A DNA stretch of 64,000 nucleotides from Skermanella mucosa (GCF_016765655.2 NZ_CP086106.1:3096501-3160500), one strand, 5' to 3'; shown: positions 17,458 through 26,071, numbered from the stretch's first letter. The notes: generated from the sequence alone by a model not told the origin. Made by a program: numbers and translations.

Positions 17458-18549
17458 TCAGCCGGCGACGATCAGCTCGGTCCATTTCTGGTTCAGCCAG
17501 TCGGACTTGGTCTGGTAGAGGTCGTAACGCGGGATGATCGGCTCGATGTCGCTGGATACCGCCGCGAACTCCTGGTCCGTCAGGTCGGTCAGGCTGCGGG
17601 CGACGGTCGGCGCCGTCCCGACATTGCGCGACAGCTTCGCCTGGATCTGCGGCTGGCTCATGTAGTTGATGAATTCGTGGGCCTCAGCGGTCTTCTTGGA
17701 GGCCGCCGACACCGCCCAGCAGCCGGAATCCAGGATACCGCCCTCCTTCGGGAAAGTGGAGCGGACGGGGTTGCCGTCGGCAGCGGCGAGGCCGGTCACG
17801 TCGTGGTAGTACTGGCCCATGGGGATCTCGCCCGACTTCAGCGCCTGCTCGAATTGCGCCTCGTCCCGGTACCACAGCCGGACGTTCGGCTTGACCTCCG
17901 CCAGCTTGTCCATGACCTCCAGGATGCCATCCTCGGTGTCGAGCTTGGCGGGGCCGCCGAAGAAGGTCTTGGCGGTCACTTCGAGCAGGAAGGAGTTGGA
18001 GACCAGCGCCAGCAGGCCCAGCCGGTCCCGGTTGGCGGGATCCCACAGCGCGGCCCAGGATTCCGGCGCCTCCGGGAAGACGTCGGTGTTGGTCACCAGC
18101 GTGATGTACCAGGCGACCGCACCCACGCCGGCGATCCGCCCGTCGGGGTACTTGTTGACGAACTGCGGCAGCAGGTTGCCCAGGTTGGTAAGCTTGGCGG
18201 GGTCGAGCGGAGCCCACAGGTCGATGGCCTGCCCCTTCAGCATGGCGACCTGGGACATCATCGACACGTCGGCCGGCGCCTGGCCGGCGCGGGCGGCCTG
18301 GGACAGCTGGACCAGCCAGGCCTCTCCCGTCGGCTCCGAGATGGACTCCACTTCGATCCCGGTGGCGCTGGTGAAATCCGGGAAGATATGCTCGTCGAAG
18401 GATTCCTGGAAGTACCCGCCATAGACGCCGACCTTCAGCGAACGGTCGGCCGCCCGCAGGATGGAGGGCATGGCGAGCAGGGCGGCGCCAGCCGCGGCCC
18501 CCGCCAGGACGCTGCGCCGGGTGATCCCGAACTTGTTGAACTCGGTCAT
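17458..18549 (-). CDS. ABC transporter substrate-binding protein, PotD-like
   Basis: A periplasmic binding protein of 363 aa. The N-terminus TRRSVLAGAAAG with Arg11/Arg12 is a Tat-type signal, ending near Ala34 before DRSLKVG. The mature part has the two-lobed SBP_bac_8/PotD layout (VGVYGGYFQESF at the start, TAEAHEFINYMSQPQIQ near the end). It probably captures a polyamine, guanidino or related cationic compound in the periplasm. That is inferred from the family and from the ureohydrolase gene directly upstream (47 bp). Confidence 0.88.
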   Translation of the reverse strand: MTEFNKFGITRRSVLAGAAAGAALLAMPSILRAADRSLKVGVYGGYFQESFDEHIFPDFTSATGIEVESISEPTGEAWLVQLSQAARAGQAPADVSMMSQVAMLKGQAIDLWAPLDPAKLTNLGNLLPQFVNKYPDGRIAGVGAVAWYITLVTNTDVFPEAPESWAALWDPANRDRLGLLALVSNSFLLEVTAKTFFGGPAKLDTEDGILEVMDKLAEVKPNVRLWYRDEAQFEQALKSGEIPMGQYYHDVTGLAAADGNPVRSTFPKEGGILDSGCWAVSAASKKTAEAHEFINYMSQPQIQAKLSRNVGTAPTVARSLTDLTDQEFAAVSSDIEPIIPRYDLYQTKSDWLNQKWTELIVAG

Positions 18550-18596
18550 CGCTTCACCTTCCTGTTCTGTTCGTGCGGTCTTTTGTTTTTGGTTCG

Positions 18597-19649
18597 TTAC
18601 TGCTTGGCGCCGATCGACGGGCTATAGACCATCAGGCTGAGGATCTCGAACAGCATCTGCGCGCCCGCCTGGGCCGTGTTGGTCGTGGCGTCGTATTGCG
18701 GGGCCACCTCGACGACGTCGCCGCCGACGATGTCCAGGCCCTTCAGCCCGCGCAGCAGTTCCAGCGCCTCGCGGGTGGTCAGGCCGCCGATCTCGGGCGT
18801 GCCGGTGCCGGGCGCGAAGGCGGGATCCAGGCTGTCGATATCGAAGGAGACATAGGTCGGGCCATCGCCGGCCACCGTGCGGGCGCGCTCGATCACCGCC
18901 GGCATGCCGAGGCCGGTGATCTCCTCCGCGTGGATGACGGTCATGCCGCTGTCGTAGGAGAACTCCCACAGGTACTCGGCCGAACCCCGGATGCCGATCT
19001 GGATCACCCGCTTCGGGTCCAGCACGCCTTCCAGCACCGCCTGACGGAAAGGCCCGCCGTGGTGGAACTTCGTCTGGTCGAACCCGCCGCTGGTGTCGCA
19101 ATGGGCGTCGATATGGATCATGCCGACCGGCCGGCCCTTGCCCAGCGCCTTCAGGATCGGCAGCGAGATGGAATGGTCGCCGCCGACCGACAGGGGAGCG
19201 ACGCCGGCCGCCACGATCCTCGCCACATGAGCCTCTATGTCCTCGTGGGACAGGTCCAGGCTGAAGCGGCTGCGGAACGGCACGTCGCCGATGTCGGCGA
19301 CCCGGAGTTCGGTGACCGGGGCCGTCTGGAGCACATGGTTGTAGGGACCGATCCGCTCGATGGTCCGCAACGCCCGCGGACCAAAGCGCGACCCATTGCG
19401 ATTGGTCACGCCCAGGTCCATCGGCACGCCGAGAAGTGCGACCTGCAGGTCGCCGAAATCCGGGTCCTGCGGGTCGATCGGCCGGTGCGGCGCCGTCAGG
19501 AAGGTCGGCATGCCGGCATAGGGGGCGAGCCGCGTGCCGCTCTTGGAGAAGATCGTGTCCGCGACCTTGCGGAAGGTCGGGTCGAACACCTCGCCGCCGT
19601 GCAGTTGGCCGTATTTCGCGCGCAGGCGCTCCAGTTCTTCCTGGTCCAT
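18597..19649 (-). CDS. Ureohydrolase (agmatinase/guanidinobutyrase family)
   Basis: A manganese-type ureohydrolase of 350 aa that would release urea from a guanidino compound. The metal ligands are visible: His159 (GGDHS), Asp181/His183/Asp185 (DAHCD), and Asp270/Asp272 in SFDIDSLDPAFAPG. The N-terminal extension of about 65 residues before the core is longer than in E. coli SpeB (306 aa). This is common in agmatinase-like paralogues with other substrates, such as guanidinobutyrate, guanidinopropionate or guanidine. The start is ATG at 19649. It sits between an aminotransferase (8-bp gap) and a polyamine-type importer, so a catabolic role is likely. The exact substrate is not known. Confidence 0.87.
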   Translation of the reverse strand: MDQEELERLRAKYGQLHGGEVFDPTFRKVADTIFSKSGTRLAPYAGMPTFLTAPHRPIDPQDPDFGDLQVALLGVPMDLGVTNRNGSRFGPRALRTIERIGPYNHVLQTAPVTELRVADIGDVPFRSRFSLDLSHEDIEAHVARIVAAGVAPLSVGGDHSISLPILKALGKGRPVGMIHIDAHCDTSGGFDQTKFHHGGPFRQAVLEGVLDPKRVIQIGIRGSAEYLWEFSYDSGMTVIHAEEITGLGMPAVIERARTVAGDGPTYVSFDIDSLDPAFAPGTGTPEIGGLTTREALELLRGLKGLDIVGGDVVEVAPQYDATTNTAQAGAQMLFEILSLMVYSPSIGAKQ

Positions 19650-19657
19650 GGATCGTC

Positions 19658-20827
19658 CTATCCTATCGTCAGGTTCAGGAACCGGTCGGGCAGTCCTTCG
19701 ATGGCCGCCCGATCCGCGTTGGCGAAGGCGATGCGGAGATGGCTTTCGTTGCCCGGACCGAAATAGCTGCCGGGCAGGCACAGGACGCCGCGCTCCTCCG
19801 CGAGCCGCTCGGCGACGGCGGCGGCCGGCGCGTCGAAGGGATGGCGGAGAAAGGCGAAATAGGCGCCGATCGCGTCCAGTCGCCAGCCGTCCAACCGAGC
19901 CGCCGAAGCCCGGAAAGCCGCGGCCCGCCCGATGATCTCCCGCCGGTTCTCCTCCCGCCAGGCGGCCATCGGCTCCAGCGTGGCCGCCAGCGCGTGCTGG
20001 CCCACCCGCGGCGCGCAGATCTGGACGCAGTCCATCACCTTGGCGAACTCCGCGAGGAACGCCTCGCCGGCGACCACGGCGCCGAGCCGGTGGCCGGGGA
20101 TGCAGAATGATTTCGAGAAGCTGTAGAGCTCGACCAGCGTGTCCTGCCAACCAGGCTGCCGGAACAGGTCGTGGGGTCGCGTCCCGGCATCGGCCAGGAA
20201 GTCCCGGTAGGTCTCGTCCAGGATCAGCGCCACGCCCCGGTCGCGGCAGATGCGATGGATCGCCCGCAGCGTTTCCGGCGGGTAGACGGCGCCGGTCGGA
20301 TTGTTGGGACTGATCAGGACGACGGCGCGGACGCGCTCGTCGATGGCGGCGGCGATCCGCGCCGGGTCCGGCACGAACCCGTCCTCCGCCGATGCGGGCA
20401 CAGCCCGGGCCTCGATCCCGAGCATGTCCAGCGTCATCTTGTGATTGAAGTACCAGGGGCTCGGCAGGACGATCGCCTCGCCGGCCTTCGCCAGCGCCAG
20501 CGCCGCGACGAAGAAGGCCTGGTTGCATCCCGACGTGATCGCGATCTCGGACGGCCGGATCGGCGCGCCGAAGATCCCGCACACATGGCCGGCATAGGCC
20601 GTCCGCAGGTCCTGGTCGCCGAGGATGGCGCCATAGCCGGCCAGCAGCGGCGACGCGGCGGCGCTCGTCAGGGCTTCGAGGATGTCGGGGTGGGGCGGGT
20701 AGCCGGGAACGGCCTGCGCCAGATCAACCAGAGGGCCGCGACCGCCGTCATAGCGTTTGGCCCAGCCCTGGGCTTCGGGTATCGGCGGACTGGCGGTTTC
20801 GTGAACGAGAGGGTTGACGCGTGTCAC
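19658..20827 (-). CDS. Class I/II PLP-dependent aminotransferase
   Basis: A fold-type I aminotransferase of 389 aa. SPNNPTG (173-179), the PLP-phosphate and cofactor residues around LDETYRDF, the Schiff-base Lys239 in SFSKSFCIPGHRLG and the substrate-carboxylate Arg near the C-terminus (HLRIAFAN) are visible. It probably transfers the amino group of an amino acid or diamine to 2-oxoglutarate or pyruvate; specificity is unknown. The start is GTG at 20827 with GGAG upstream. It is the first gene of the second minus-strand unit, after the terminator-like hairpin at 20900-20927. Confidence 0.88.
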   Translation of the reverse strand: MTRVNPLVHETASPPIPEAQGWAKRYDGGRGPLVDLAQAVPGYPPHPDILEALTSAAASPLLAGYGAILGDQDLRTAYAGHVCGIFGAPIRPSEIAITSGCNQAFFVAALALAKAGEAIVLPSPWYFNHKMTLDMLGIEARAVPASAEDGFVPDPARIAAAIDERVRAVVLISPNNPTGAVYPPETLRAIHRICRDRGVALILDETYRDFLADAGTRPHDLFRQPGWQDTLVELYSFSKSFCIPGHRLGAVVAGEAFLAEFAKVMDCVQICAPRVGQHALAATLEPMAAWREENRREIIGRAAAFRASAARLDGWRLDAIGAYFAFLRHPFDAPAAAVAERLAEERGVLCLPGSYFGPGNESHLRIAFANADRAAIEGLPDRFLNLTIG

Positions 20828-20884
20828 CAGGGTACTCCAGGCGCGGGACTTCGTTGCAGCCGGCCATACCCTGATACAGCGTCG

Positions 20885-20927
20885 AAAAATCGAAATCCAG
20901 GGAGCATCGTCGGCGGACGATGCTCCC
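20885..20927 (-). terminator. Rho-independent terminator after the FAH-family gene
   Basis: A 12-bp perfect stem, GGGAGCATCGTC (20900-20911) and its complement (20916-20927), has a 4-base loop. Read on the minus strand it is followed by TGGATTTCGATTTTT, a usable U-rich tract. It lies 24 bp after the stop codon of the FAH-family gene and ahead of the aminotransferase gene. It therefore separates the two minus-strand units, at least partly. Confidence 0.75.
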
Positions 20928-20951
20928 TTTCGGAACTCCGGGCCGAAGGGC

Positions 20952-21653
20952 TCAGACCACGGTGACGTTCAGCTCGGTGACCCCGTCGACGCCGCCGACC
21001 AGCACGTTCCCGCGCTTGACGCCGCCCACTCCCGCCGGCGTCCCGGTGAAGATCACGTCGCCGGCGGCCAGGGTGAAGTAGTCGGAGAGGTAGCTGATCA
21101 TCTCCGGCACCTTCCAGATCATCTGGTTCAGGTCGCCCTCCTGCCGCTGCTCGCCGTCGCACTTCATCCAGACGCGGCCCTGGCTCGGATGGCCGATCTC
21201 GGTGACGGGGATGATCTCGCTGCACGGGGCGGACGCCTCGAACGCCTTGCCGATCTCCCACGGGCGGCCGAGCTTCTTGGCCTCGCCCTGCAGGTCGCGC
21301 CGGGTCATGTCGAGGCCGACGCCATAGCCGAAAACATGGTCGAGCGCCTGGTCGATCGGGATGTTCTTGCCGCCCTTGGACAGTGCCACCACCATCTCGA
21401 TCTCGAAATGCACGTCGTCCGACCGGTCCGGGTACGGGAACTTGCCGTCGGTGACCAGGTTGTCCGGGTTCTTCTGGAAGAAGAACGGCGGCTCGCGGTT
21501 GGGATCGTGCCCCATCTCGATCGCGTGGGCGGCGAAGTTGCGGCCGATGCAGTAGATGCGATGGACCGGAAAGCGCGCGTCGGAGCCGCGGATCGGCAGG
21601 CTGGGGATGGCGGCGGGTTCGAAGGCCCAGCGGCCGTTGCTATTGGCACTCAT
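20952..21653 (-). CDS. Fumarylacetoacetate hydrolase (FAH) family protein
   Basis: An FAH-family enzyme of 233 aa, the size of the short (YcgM/FAHD1-like) branch that hydrolyses or decarboxylates acylpyruvates such as fumarylpyruvate or oxaloacetate. Metal ligands Glu84 and Glu86 (HFEIEM) and Asp115 (GVGLDMTRRDLQ) are present, together with the IYCIGRNFAAHA and GDVIFTGTPAGVG motifs. The ATG start overlaps the TGA of the permease gene by 4 bp, so it is coupled to the transporter. It may process a keto-acid product of the imported substrate (inference). Confidence 0.87.
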   Translation of the reverse strand: MSANSNGRWAFEPAAIPSLPIRGSDARFPVHRIYCIGRNFAAHAIEMGHDPNREPPFFFQKNPDNLVTDGKFPYPDRSDDVHFEIEMVVALSKGGKNIPIDQALDHVFGYGVGLDMTRRDLQGEAKKLGRPWEIGKAFEASAPCSEIIPVTEIGHPSQGRVWMKCDGEQRQEGDLNQMIWKVPEMISYLSDYFTLAAGDVIFTGTPAGVGGVKRGNVLVGGVDGVTELNVTVV

Positions 21654-22405
21654 TGACGGACTCCAGCGTAGTATTCGATGCGTTTTTCGATGGTGCCGAC
21701 CAGTTCGGACACCAGGATGGCGAAAGCGAAAACAAGGATGGTCAGCGCCCAGAACCGCTCCATCAGGAAATTGCGGGAGTACAGTTCGAACAGCTCACCA
21801 TAGCCGATGATCGAGACCAGAAGCTGGCCGATCACCACTCCCTTCACGCCGCGGATCATGCCCAGGCGGATGCCGGCGAGTATCTCCGGCAAGGCCGCCC
21901 ACAGCAGGATTTTCAGGTAGACGTCGCGCGGCTTGGCGCCGAACGACCGGCTCATCTCCACCAGCGAGCCGGAGATGTGCTTCACCCCGGCCTGGGTGTC
22001 CAGCGCGATGATCCAGACCGCGAACAGGAAGACCGTCGCGACGATGGTGGCGTCGCCCAGGCCGAACAGGATCATCAGGATCGGCACCAGCGCCGACAGC
22101 GGGGCGCTGACGAACAGGTTCACCCACATGCCGAGCAGGCGGTCGGCGGCGCGGAACCGGCCCATCAGCACGCCCAGCGCCACGCCCACCACGATCGCCA
22201 GCACCATGCCGGCAACGAAGCTGCGGAGCGTCACCACCGTGGCCGACTGGAACTGCGGCGACTGCACCAGCTCCACCATGGCAGCCAGGACCGCCGTGAA
22301 CGGCGGGATCAGGAACATCAGGTCCAGGCGGCCGACCAGCTCCCACAGCAGGCACCAGACCAGCAGCGAGGACATCATGGGCACGCGGTAACCGAACAGG
22401 GTCAT
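21650..22405 (-). CDS. ABC transporter permease, SsuC/TauC-like (second permease)
   Basis: A membrane subunit of 251 aa with about six helices and an EAA-type loop (SFGAKPRDVYLKILLWAALPE). It is of the nitrate/sulfonate/taurine importer branch. Its partner permease is encoded two genes upstream; the ATPase gene lies between them, 22 bp before this start. Two different permease genes in one such operon are unusual for this transporter branch, which commonly encodes a single permease working as a homodimer. Confidence 0.86.
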   Translation of the reverse strand: MTLFGYRVPMMSSLLVWCLLWELVGRLDLMFLIPPFTAVLAAMVELVQSPQFQSATVVTLRSFVAGMVLAIVVGVALGVLMGRFRAADRLLGMWVNLFVSAPLSALVPILMILFGLGDATIVATVFLFAVWIIALDTQAGVKHISGSLVEMSRSFGAKPRDVYLKILLWAALPEILAGIRLGMIRGVKGVVIGQLLVSIIGYGELFELYSRNFLMERFWALTILVFAFAILVSELVGTIEKRIEYYAGVRQ

Positions 22406-22427
22406 GGCCGTCCCTCCCCTTCCCCGC

Positions 22428-23231
22428 TCACTCGACGAACTGCTTCAGGCCGTCCCAGATGTCCTCGACGGTATCCAGGTAGCGCCGGTCGCGGCGGATC
22501 TCGTCGGGAGTGCCGTCCCGCGGGATATCGGGCCTGATGATGCGGGATACCCGGCCGGGCCCGCGCGACAGCAGGATGATTCGGTCGGAGACATAGACCG
22601 CCTCCTCGATGCTGTGGGTCACGAAGATGAAGGTCTTGCGCTGGACCCGGCGCAGGCTCAGCAGGTCCTCCTGGAACTTGCGGCGGGTCTGCTCGTCCAC
22701 CGCCGAGAACGGCTCGTCCATCAGCAGCACGTCGGCATCGACCGAGAGCGCGCGGGCCAGGCCCACCCGCTGGCGCATGCCGCCGGACAGCTCGTGCGGG
22801 TAGCGTTCCTCGAAGCCGGCCAGACCGACCTCGGCGATGTAGCGCCGGGCGATCTCTTGGCGCTGGGGCTTCGGCATGCCCCGGAGCTCCAGCCCGAAGG
22901 CGACGTTGCGGATGACCGTCGCCCAGGGCATCAGCGCGAAGTCCTGGAAGACGAACGCGCGCTCCGGCCCCGGACCCGTGACCGGGCGACCCTTGACCAG
23001 GACCTCGCCCTTGGTCGGCTCGATCAGGCCGGCGATCATCTTCAGCAGGGTGGTCTTGCCGCACCCGCTGGGGCCGAGCAGCGAAATCAGCTCGCCGCGG
23101 GGAAAGTCCAGGTCGATCTCCTTCAGCGCCTCGAAGGTGCCGTAGAACTTCGACAGGCCGCGGACCTCGACGATGTTGTCGGCCTTGGCCGGGACGGGCA
23201 TTTCGTGGATGCGGGGCATGGCGGCCTGCAT
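22428..23231 (-). CDS. ABC transporter ATP-binding protein, SsuB/TauB-like
   Basis: An ATPase subunit of 267 aa. Walker A GPSGCGKTT is at residues 53-61, signature LSGGM at 148-152, Walker B VLLMDEP at about 168-174, and FVTHSIEEAVYVSD contains the H-loop. It lacks a TOBE domain, as is normal for the SsuB/TauB branch. The start ATG at 23231 shares one base with the TGA of the permease gene upstream and has GAGGGAG before it. It powers the importer made of the two neighbouring permeases and the binding protein. Confidence 0.9.
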   Translation of the reverse strand: MQAAMPRIHEMPVPAKADNIVEVRGLSKFYGTFEALKEIDLDFPRGELISLLGPSGCGKTTLLKMIAGLIEPTKGEVLVKGRPVTGPGPERAFVFQDFALMPWATVIRNVAFGLELRGMPKPQRQEIARRYIAEVGLAGFEERYPHELSGGMRQRVGLARALSVDADVLLMDEPFSAVDEQTRRKFQEDLLSLRRVQRKTFIFVTHSIEEAVYVSDRIILLSRGPGRVSRIIRPDIPRDGTPDEIRRDRRYLDTVEDIWDGLKQFVE

Positions 23232-24058
23232 CAGGCGATCTCCCTCTTCTCGGGGCGGAACAGGGACACTTCGAGGCGCTGCAAGCCCCCGACCGTGACC
23301 GCGGAGAAAACGATGATGGAGGTGATGGTCGCGTACATCTCGGCATAATTGGCGACCGAGCGATGGTAGGTGATCAGGTCGCCGATACCGGTCGGCGTGA
23401 TCAGCAGTTCCGCCAGGACGATGCCGATGAAGCCGGCCGAGATGCCCAGGCGGAGGCCGGCGAAGATCAGCGGGCTGGCGTCGGGAATGACGATCTTCAC
23501 GACCTGCTGCCAGCGGGTGCCCTGGAAGGAGCGGCACATGGCGACCAGGGACGGATTGACGTTGCGGACCGCCTTGTAGCAGTTGAGCACGATCACCGGC
23601 AGCGCCAGGACGCAGACCGACAGCACCTTGGAGGTCATGCCGATGCCGTAGACGAACGTGATCAGCGGGATCAGCGCCGCCATGGGGGCAGCCTGCATCA
23701 CGATGAAGACGGGCGCGGCCAGCCACTCCGCCATCGGCTTCAGCCCCATCAGGATGCCGATGCCGACGCCGATGACGGCGGAGATGACGATGCCTATCAC
23801 CAGGGGCTGGAGCGTGGTTGCGTATGCCGAGATCAGGCTGCCGTCCAGCACCATCCCGACGAACGCCATGAATGTCTGGGAGAAAGGCGGCAGCGCATAG
23901 TTGACCGGGATCTGCCCCGCCACCTCCCAGATGCCGCAGAACAGCGCGAGGGAGAGCAGCCGCCAGAACAGGCTATGGTCACGGGAGGCGGCCCAGCGGG
24001 CGAAGGCGGTTGCCGGCCCGATCGGCGGACCGGCGTTATGGACGAGAAGCTGCGACAT
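23231..24058 (-). CDS. ABC transporter permease, SsuC/TauC-like (first permease)
   Basis: A membrane subunit of 275 aa with about six helices after a 30-residue cytoplasmic N-terminus. It has the EAA-type loop MCRSFQGTRWQQVVKIVIPDA. It is related to, but clearly diverged from, the permease encoded at 21650-22405, so the two probably form a heterodimer. Its start is 44 bp after the binding-protein gene. Confidence 0.87.
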   Translation of the reverse strand: MSQLLVHNAGPPIGPATAFARWAASRDHSLFWRLLSLALFCGIWEVAGQIPVNYALPPFSQTFMAFVGMVLDGSLISAYATTLQPLVIGIVISAVIGVGIGILMGLKPMAEWLAAPVFIVMQAAPMAALIPLITFVYGIGMTSKVLSVCVLALPVIVLNCYKAVRNVNPSLVAMCRSFQGTRWQQVVKIVIPDASPLIFAGLRLGISAGFIGIVLAELLITPTGIGDLITYHRSVANYAEMYATITSIIVFSAVTVGGLQRLEVSLFRPEKREIA

Positions 24059-24102
24059 GTCGGGTCCTTGCGGTCTTCGTCAGGTCTCCGTACCGGCCGG
24101 CG

Positions 24103-25119
24103 TCAGCGCCGGCCGACCTTCTGAAGAGCCTGGTCCAGGGGCTCCAGCGTCCAGAAATCGGCCACCTTCAGGCTCGCCGGATCGCCCTGCAGCTGTCCGG
24201 CGACGCTGTAGAACTCGAAGTCGTCGCGGGCCGCGTCCTCCCCGCCGCCATTGGCCGGGAACAGGCCGACATCCGCGGCATCCTTGTAGTAGGGCTCCAA
24301 GTCTGCGACGACTTCGGCCGGCAGGTCGGGAAGCAGGTTGTATTTCTGGCGGAACTCGGTGACGATGGCGGGCTTGGCGTCGATTTCCCGGAAGGTGTTC
24401 AGCAGTTCCTCGGTCAGGATGTTGACCGATTCCCGCTCGCGCTCCAGGAAATTGGTGTTGGCGTAGAGCGCCTCGTCGCTGGCGTCGATGCCCTCCACCG
24501 GCAGCACCTTGAACTTGCCGGGAGCCTGTGCCTGGAGCAGGCGCCAGCCGGCGGAATCGACGATGGTCGCCTTGACGTTGCCCTGGAGAAGCGCTCCGGT
24601 ACGGACCTCCGAGCCCGGAACGTAGCTGACCTGGCCGTAACGGATGTCGTTCTTCTTGGCCAGCAGGTTCATGATCGCCTCGGTGCCCGAGCCGCGGGAG
24701 TGAACCGCGATCTCCTGCCCGTTCAGATCCTTCCAGTCCTGGTGGAACTCCGTGTTGACCACGGGATAGAAGCGCAGCGTGCTCATCTGGTAGAAGATCC
24801 GGATCGGGGCGCGGACTTTCTGGAGAAGCGCGTAGGGCGTGCCGACGCCGATGTCCGCCTGCCCGCCGACCACGGCCTGGGCGGCGATATCCTCGGACTT
24901 AAGGTATGTGATGTCGATATCGACGCCGCGCTCCTTGGCCCGCTCGATCGCGGTCAGGAAGCCCAGGGCTTCGACCGACGCGATGTCGCCGAAAGCGATT
25001 CGGATCTTGCCGGCCGCCTCGGCGTCGAACGGCGCGGCCGACAGGCCGAGGGCCACGACGAGCGCCGCCCCGGCGCGCGACACTGACTTGGACAGGACGT
25101 TCCGATCTAACAAAGCCAT
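24103..25119 (-). CDS. ABC transporter substrate-binding protein, NMT1/TauA-like
   Basis: A periplasmic binding protein of 338 aa. A Sec-type signal (SRAGAALVVALGLSAAPF, cleavage after AEA near residue 35) precedes KIRIAFGDIASVEALGF. The segments DIAAQAVVGGQADIGVG and GSGTEAIMNLLAKKNDI are typical of the NMT1/SsuA-like class that binds nitrate, sulfonates, taurine or other small anions and aromatics. The ligand is not predictable. The start at 25119 has an excellent AGGGAGGAAG site. It is the first gene of the unit ending with the FAH-family enzyme and is divergent from the GntR regulator. Confidence 0.87.
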   Translation of the reverse strand: MALLDRNVLSKSVSRAGAALVVALGLSAAPFDAEAAGKIRIAFGDIASVEALGFLTAIERAKERGVDIDITYLKSEDIAAQAVVGGQADIGVGTPYALLQKVRAPIRIFYQMSTLRFYPVVNTEFHQDWKDLNGQEIAVHSRGSGTEAIMNLLAKKNDIRYGQVSYVPGSEVRTGALLQGNVKATIVDSAGWRLLQAQAPGKFKVLPVEGIDASDEALYANTNFLERERESVNILTEELLNTFREIDAKPAIVTEFRQKYNLLPDLPAEVVADLEPYYKDAADVGLFPANGGGEDAARDDFEFYSVAGQLQGDPASLKVADFWTLEPLDQALQKVGRR

Positions 25120-25198
25120 GGCTTCCTCCCTATAGGTTCGCCAATCACCGGATGTCTGCGAGACATGCTCACGGGCCGGGTTGATCCCGACCATTCTT

Positions 25199-25304
25199 AA
25201 CCAATACCACAATGGTAAAGCTTGGTTTGAGCTTGAGTCAAGCGATATGACTTGATTTTCTCGGGCTGTCTGGCGATCATGGGGAACCAATCACGAAATT
25301 GGTT
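25199..25304. promoter_or_regulatory. Candidate operators in the divergent GntR control region
   Basis: The 193-bp divergent spacer carries a recurring half-site. AACCAAT at 25199-25205 faces TTGGTT at 25222-25227, and AACCAAT at 25285-25291 faces ATTGGTT at 25298-25304, just 8 bp before the GntR start codon. Inside the first pair lies a 13-bp palindrome TACCACAATGGTA (25205-25217). A further palindrome CTTGAGTCAAG is at 25232-25242. On the minus strand TTGACT (25236-25241) could be a -35 box, with a -10 box overlapping the 13-bp palindrome. Binding by the GntR protein and repression of both directions are inferred, not shown. Confidence 0.5.
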
Positions 25305-25312
25305 GAGGCTCC

Positions 25313-25996
25313 ATGACGACCAACGGTGTCGACCCACAAGGCACGCTGACCCAACTCCGGGCATTCCTGGCACAGGCCCCGCTGACGGTGGACAGCCGCC
25401 TGCCGCCGGAACGCGAACTCTGCCGGCAACTCGGCGTCAGCCGAGGCGAGTTGCGGAAGGCCCTGGCGACGCTGGAGGCGGAGGGGCAGTTGTGGCGCCA
25501 TGTCGGCAAGGGCACCTTCATCGGCAGCCGGCCGACGGAAAGCCTCGCCGATCTGTCCGTCACGACCAGCCGGACCAATCCGGCCGAAGTCATGCAGACT
25601 CGGCTGCTGATCGAGCCGGAGATCGCGCGGATGGCGGCGCTCAATGCCACGGCAGCCGACATCGCGGAAATGCGGGCCTGCATGGCGCGGTCGCGGACGG
25701 CAGCCTCCTGGCGCCAGTACGAGAGCTGGGACAACCGCCTTCACCGGTCAATCGCCGAGGCCACGCGGAACACGCTCCTGCTGACCATCTTCGATACGCT
25801 CAACGCGGTCAGGCGGGCGGTGGCCTGGGGCCGACTCCGCGCCAACAGGACGCAGCCCGATCCAAAGCACCACAGTTTCACCGAGCATGAGGAGATCGTC
25901 GCCGCCATCGCGGACCGGGACATGGAGCAGGCGGCGCAGGCGATGCGCCGCCATCTTCAGACGGTAGAACGCAAGCTTCTGAACCAGCATCAGTAG
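25313..25996 (+). CDS. GntR-family transcriptional regulator (FadR/FCD branch)
   Basis: A DNA-binding regulator of 227 aa. The N-terminal winged helix is visible as LPPERELCRQLGVSRGELRKAL (split in two: recognition helix near residues 41-52), with the wing at HVGKGTF. The C-terminal helical FCD ligand domain contains the histidine-bearing segments LHRSIAEATRN and HEEIVAAIADRD that usually bind a metal and an organic acid. It is divergent from the transporter-FAH unit and is probably its local, substrate-responsive repressor. The start ATG follows a possible operator. Confidence 0.88.
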   Translation: MTTNGVDPQGTLTQLRAFLAQAPLTVDSRLPPERELCRQLGVSRGELRKALATLEAEGQLWRHVGKGTFIGSRPTESLADLSVTTSRTNPAEVMQTRLLIEPEIARMAALNATAADIAEMRACMARSRTAASWRQYESWDNRLHRSIAEATRNTLLLTIFDTLNAVRRAVAWGRLRANRTQPDPKHHSFTEHEEIVAAIADRDMEQAAQAMRRHLQTVERKLLNQHQ

Positions 25997-26071
25997 CATT
26001 GTCCCCGAAGTGACAACCGGACGCACCTGAAGTGCCTTGCCCTGCATGCCCCTGTAGTCCACAAGCTCCGC

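Noticed and set aside
22428-23726. An extended start for the SsuB-like ATPase
   Set aside because: The extra 165 codons are an alternative frame of the upstream permease. The ATG at 23231 has a good ribosome-binding site.
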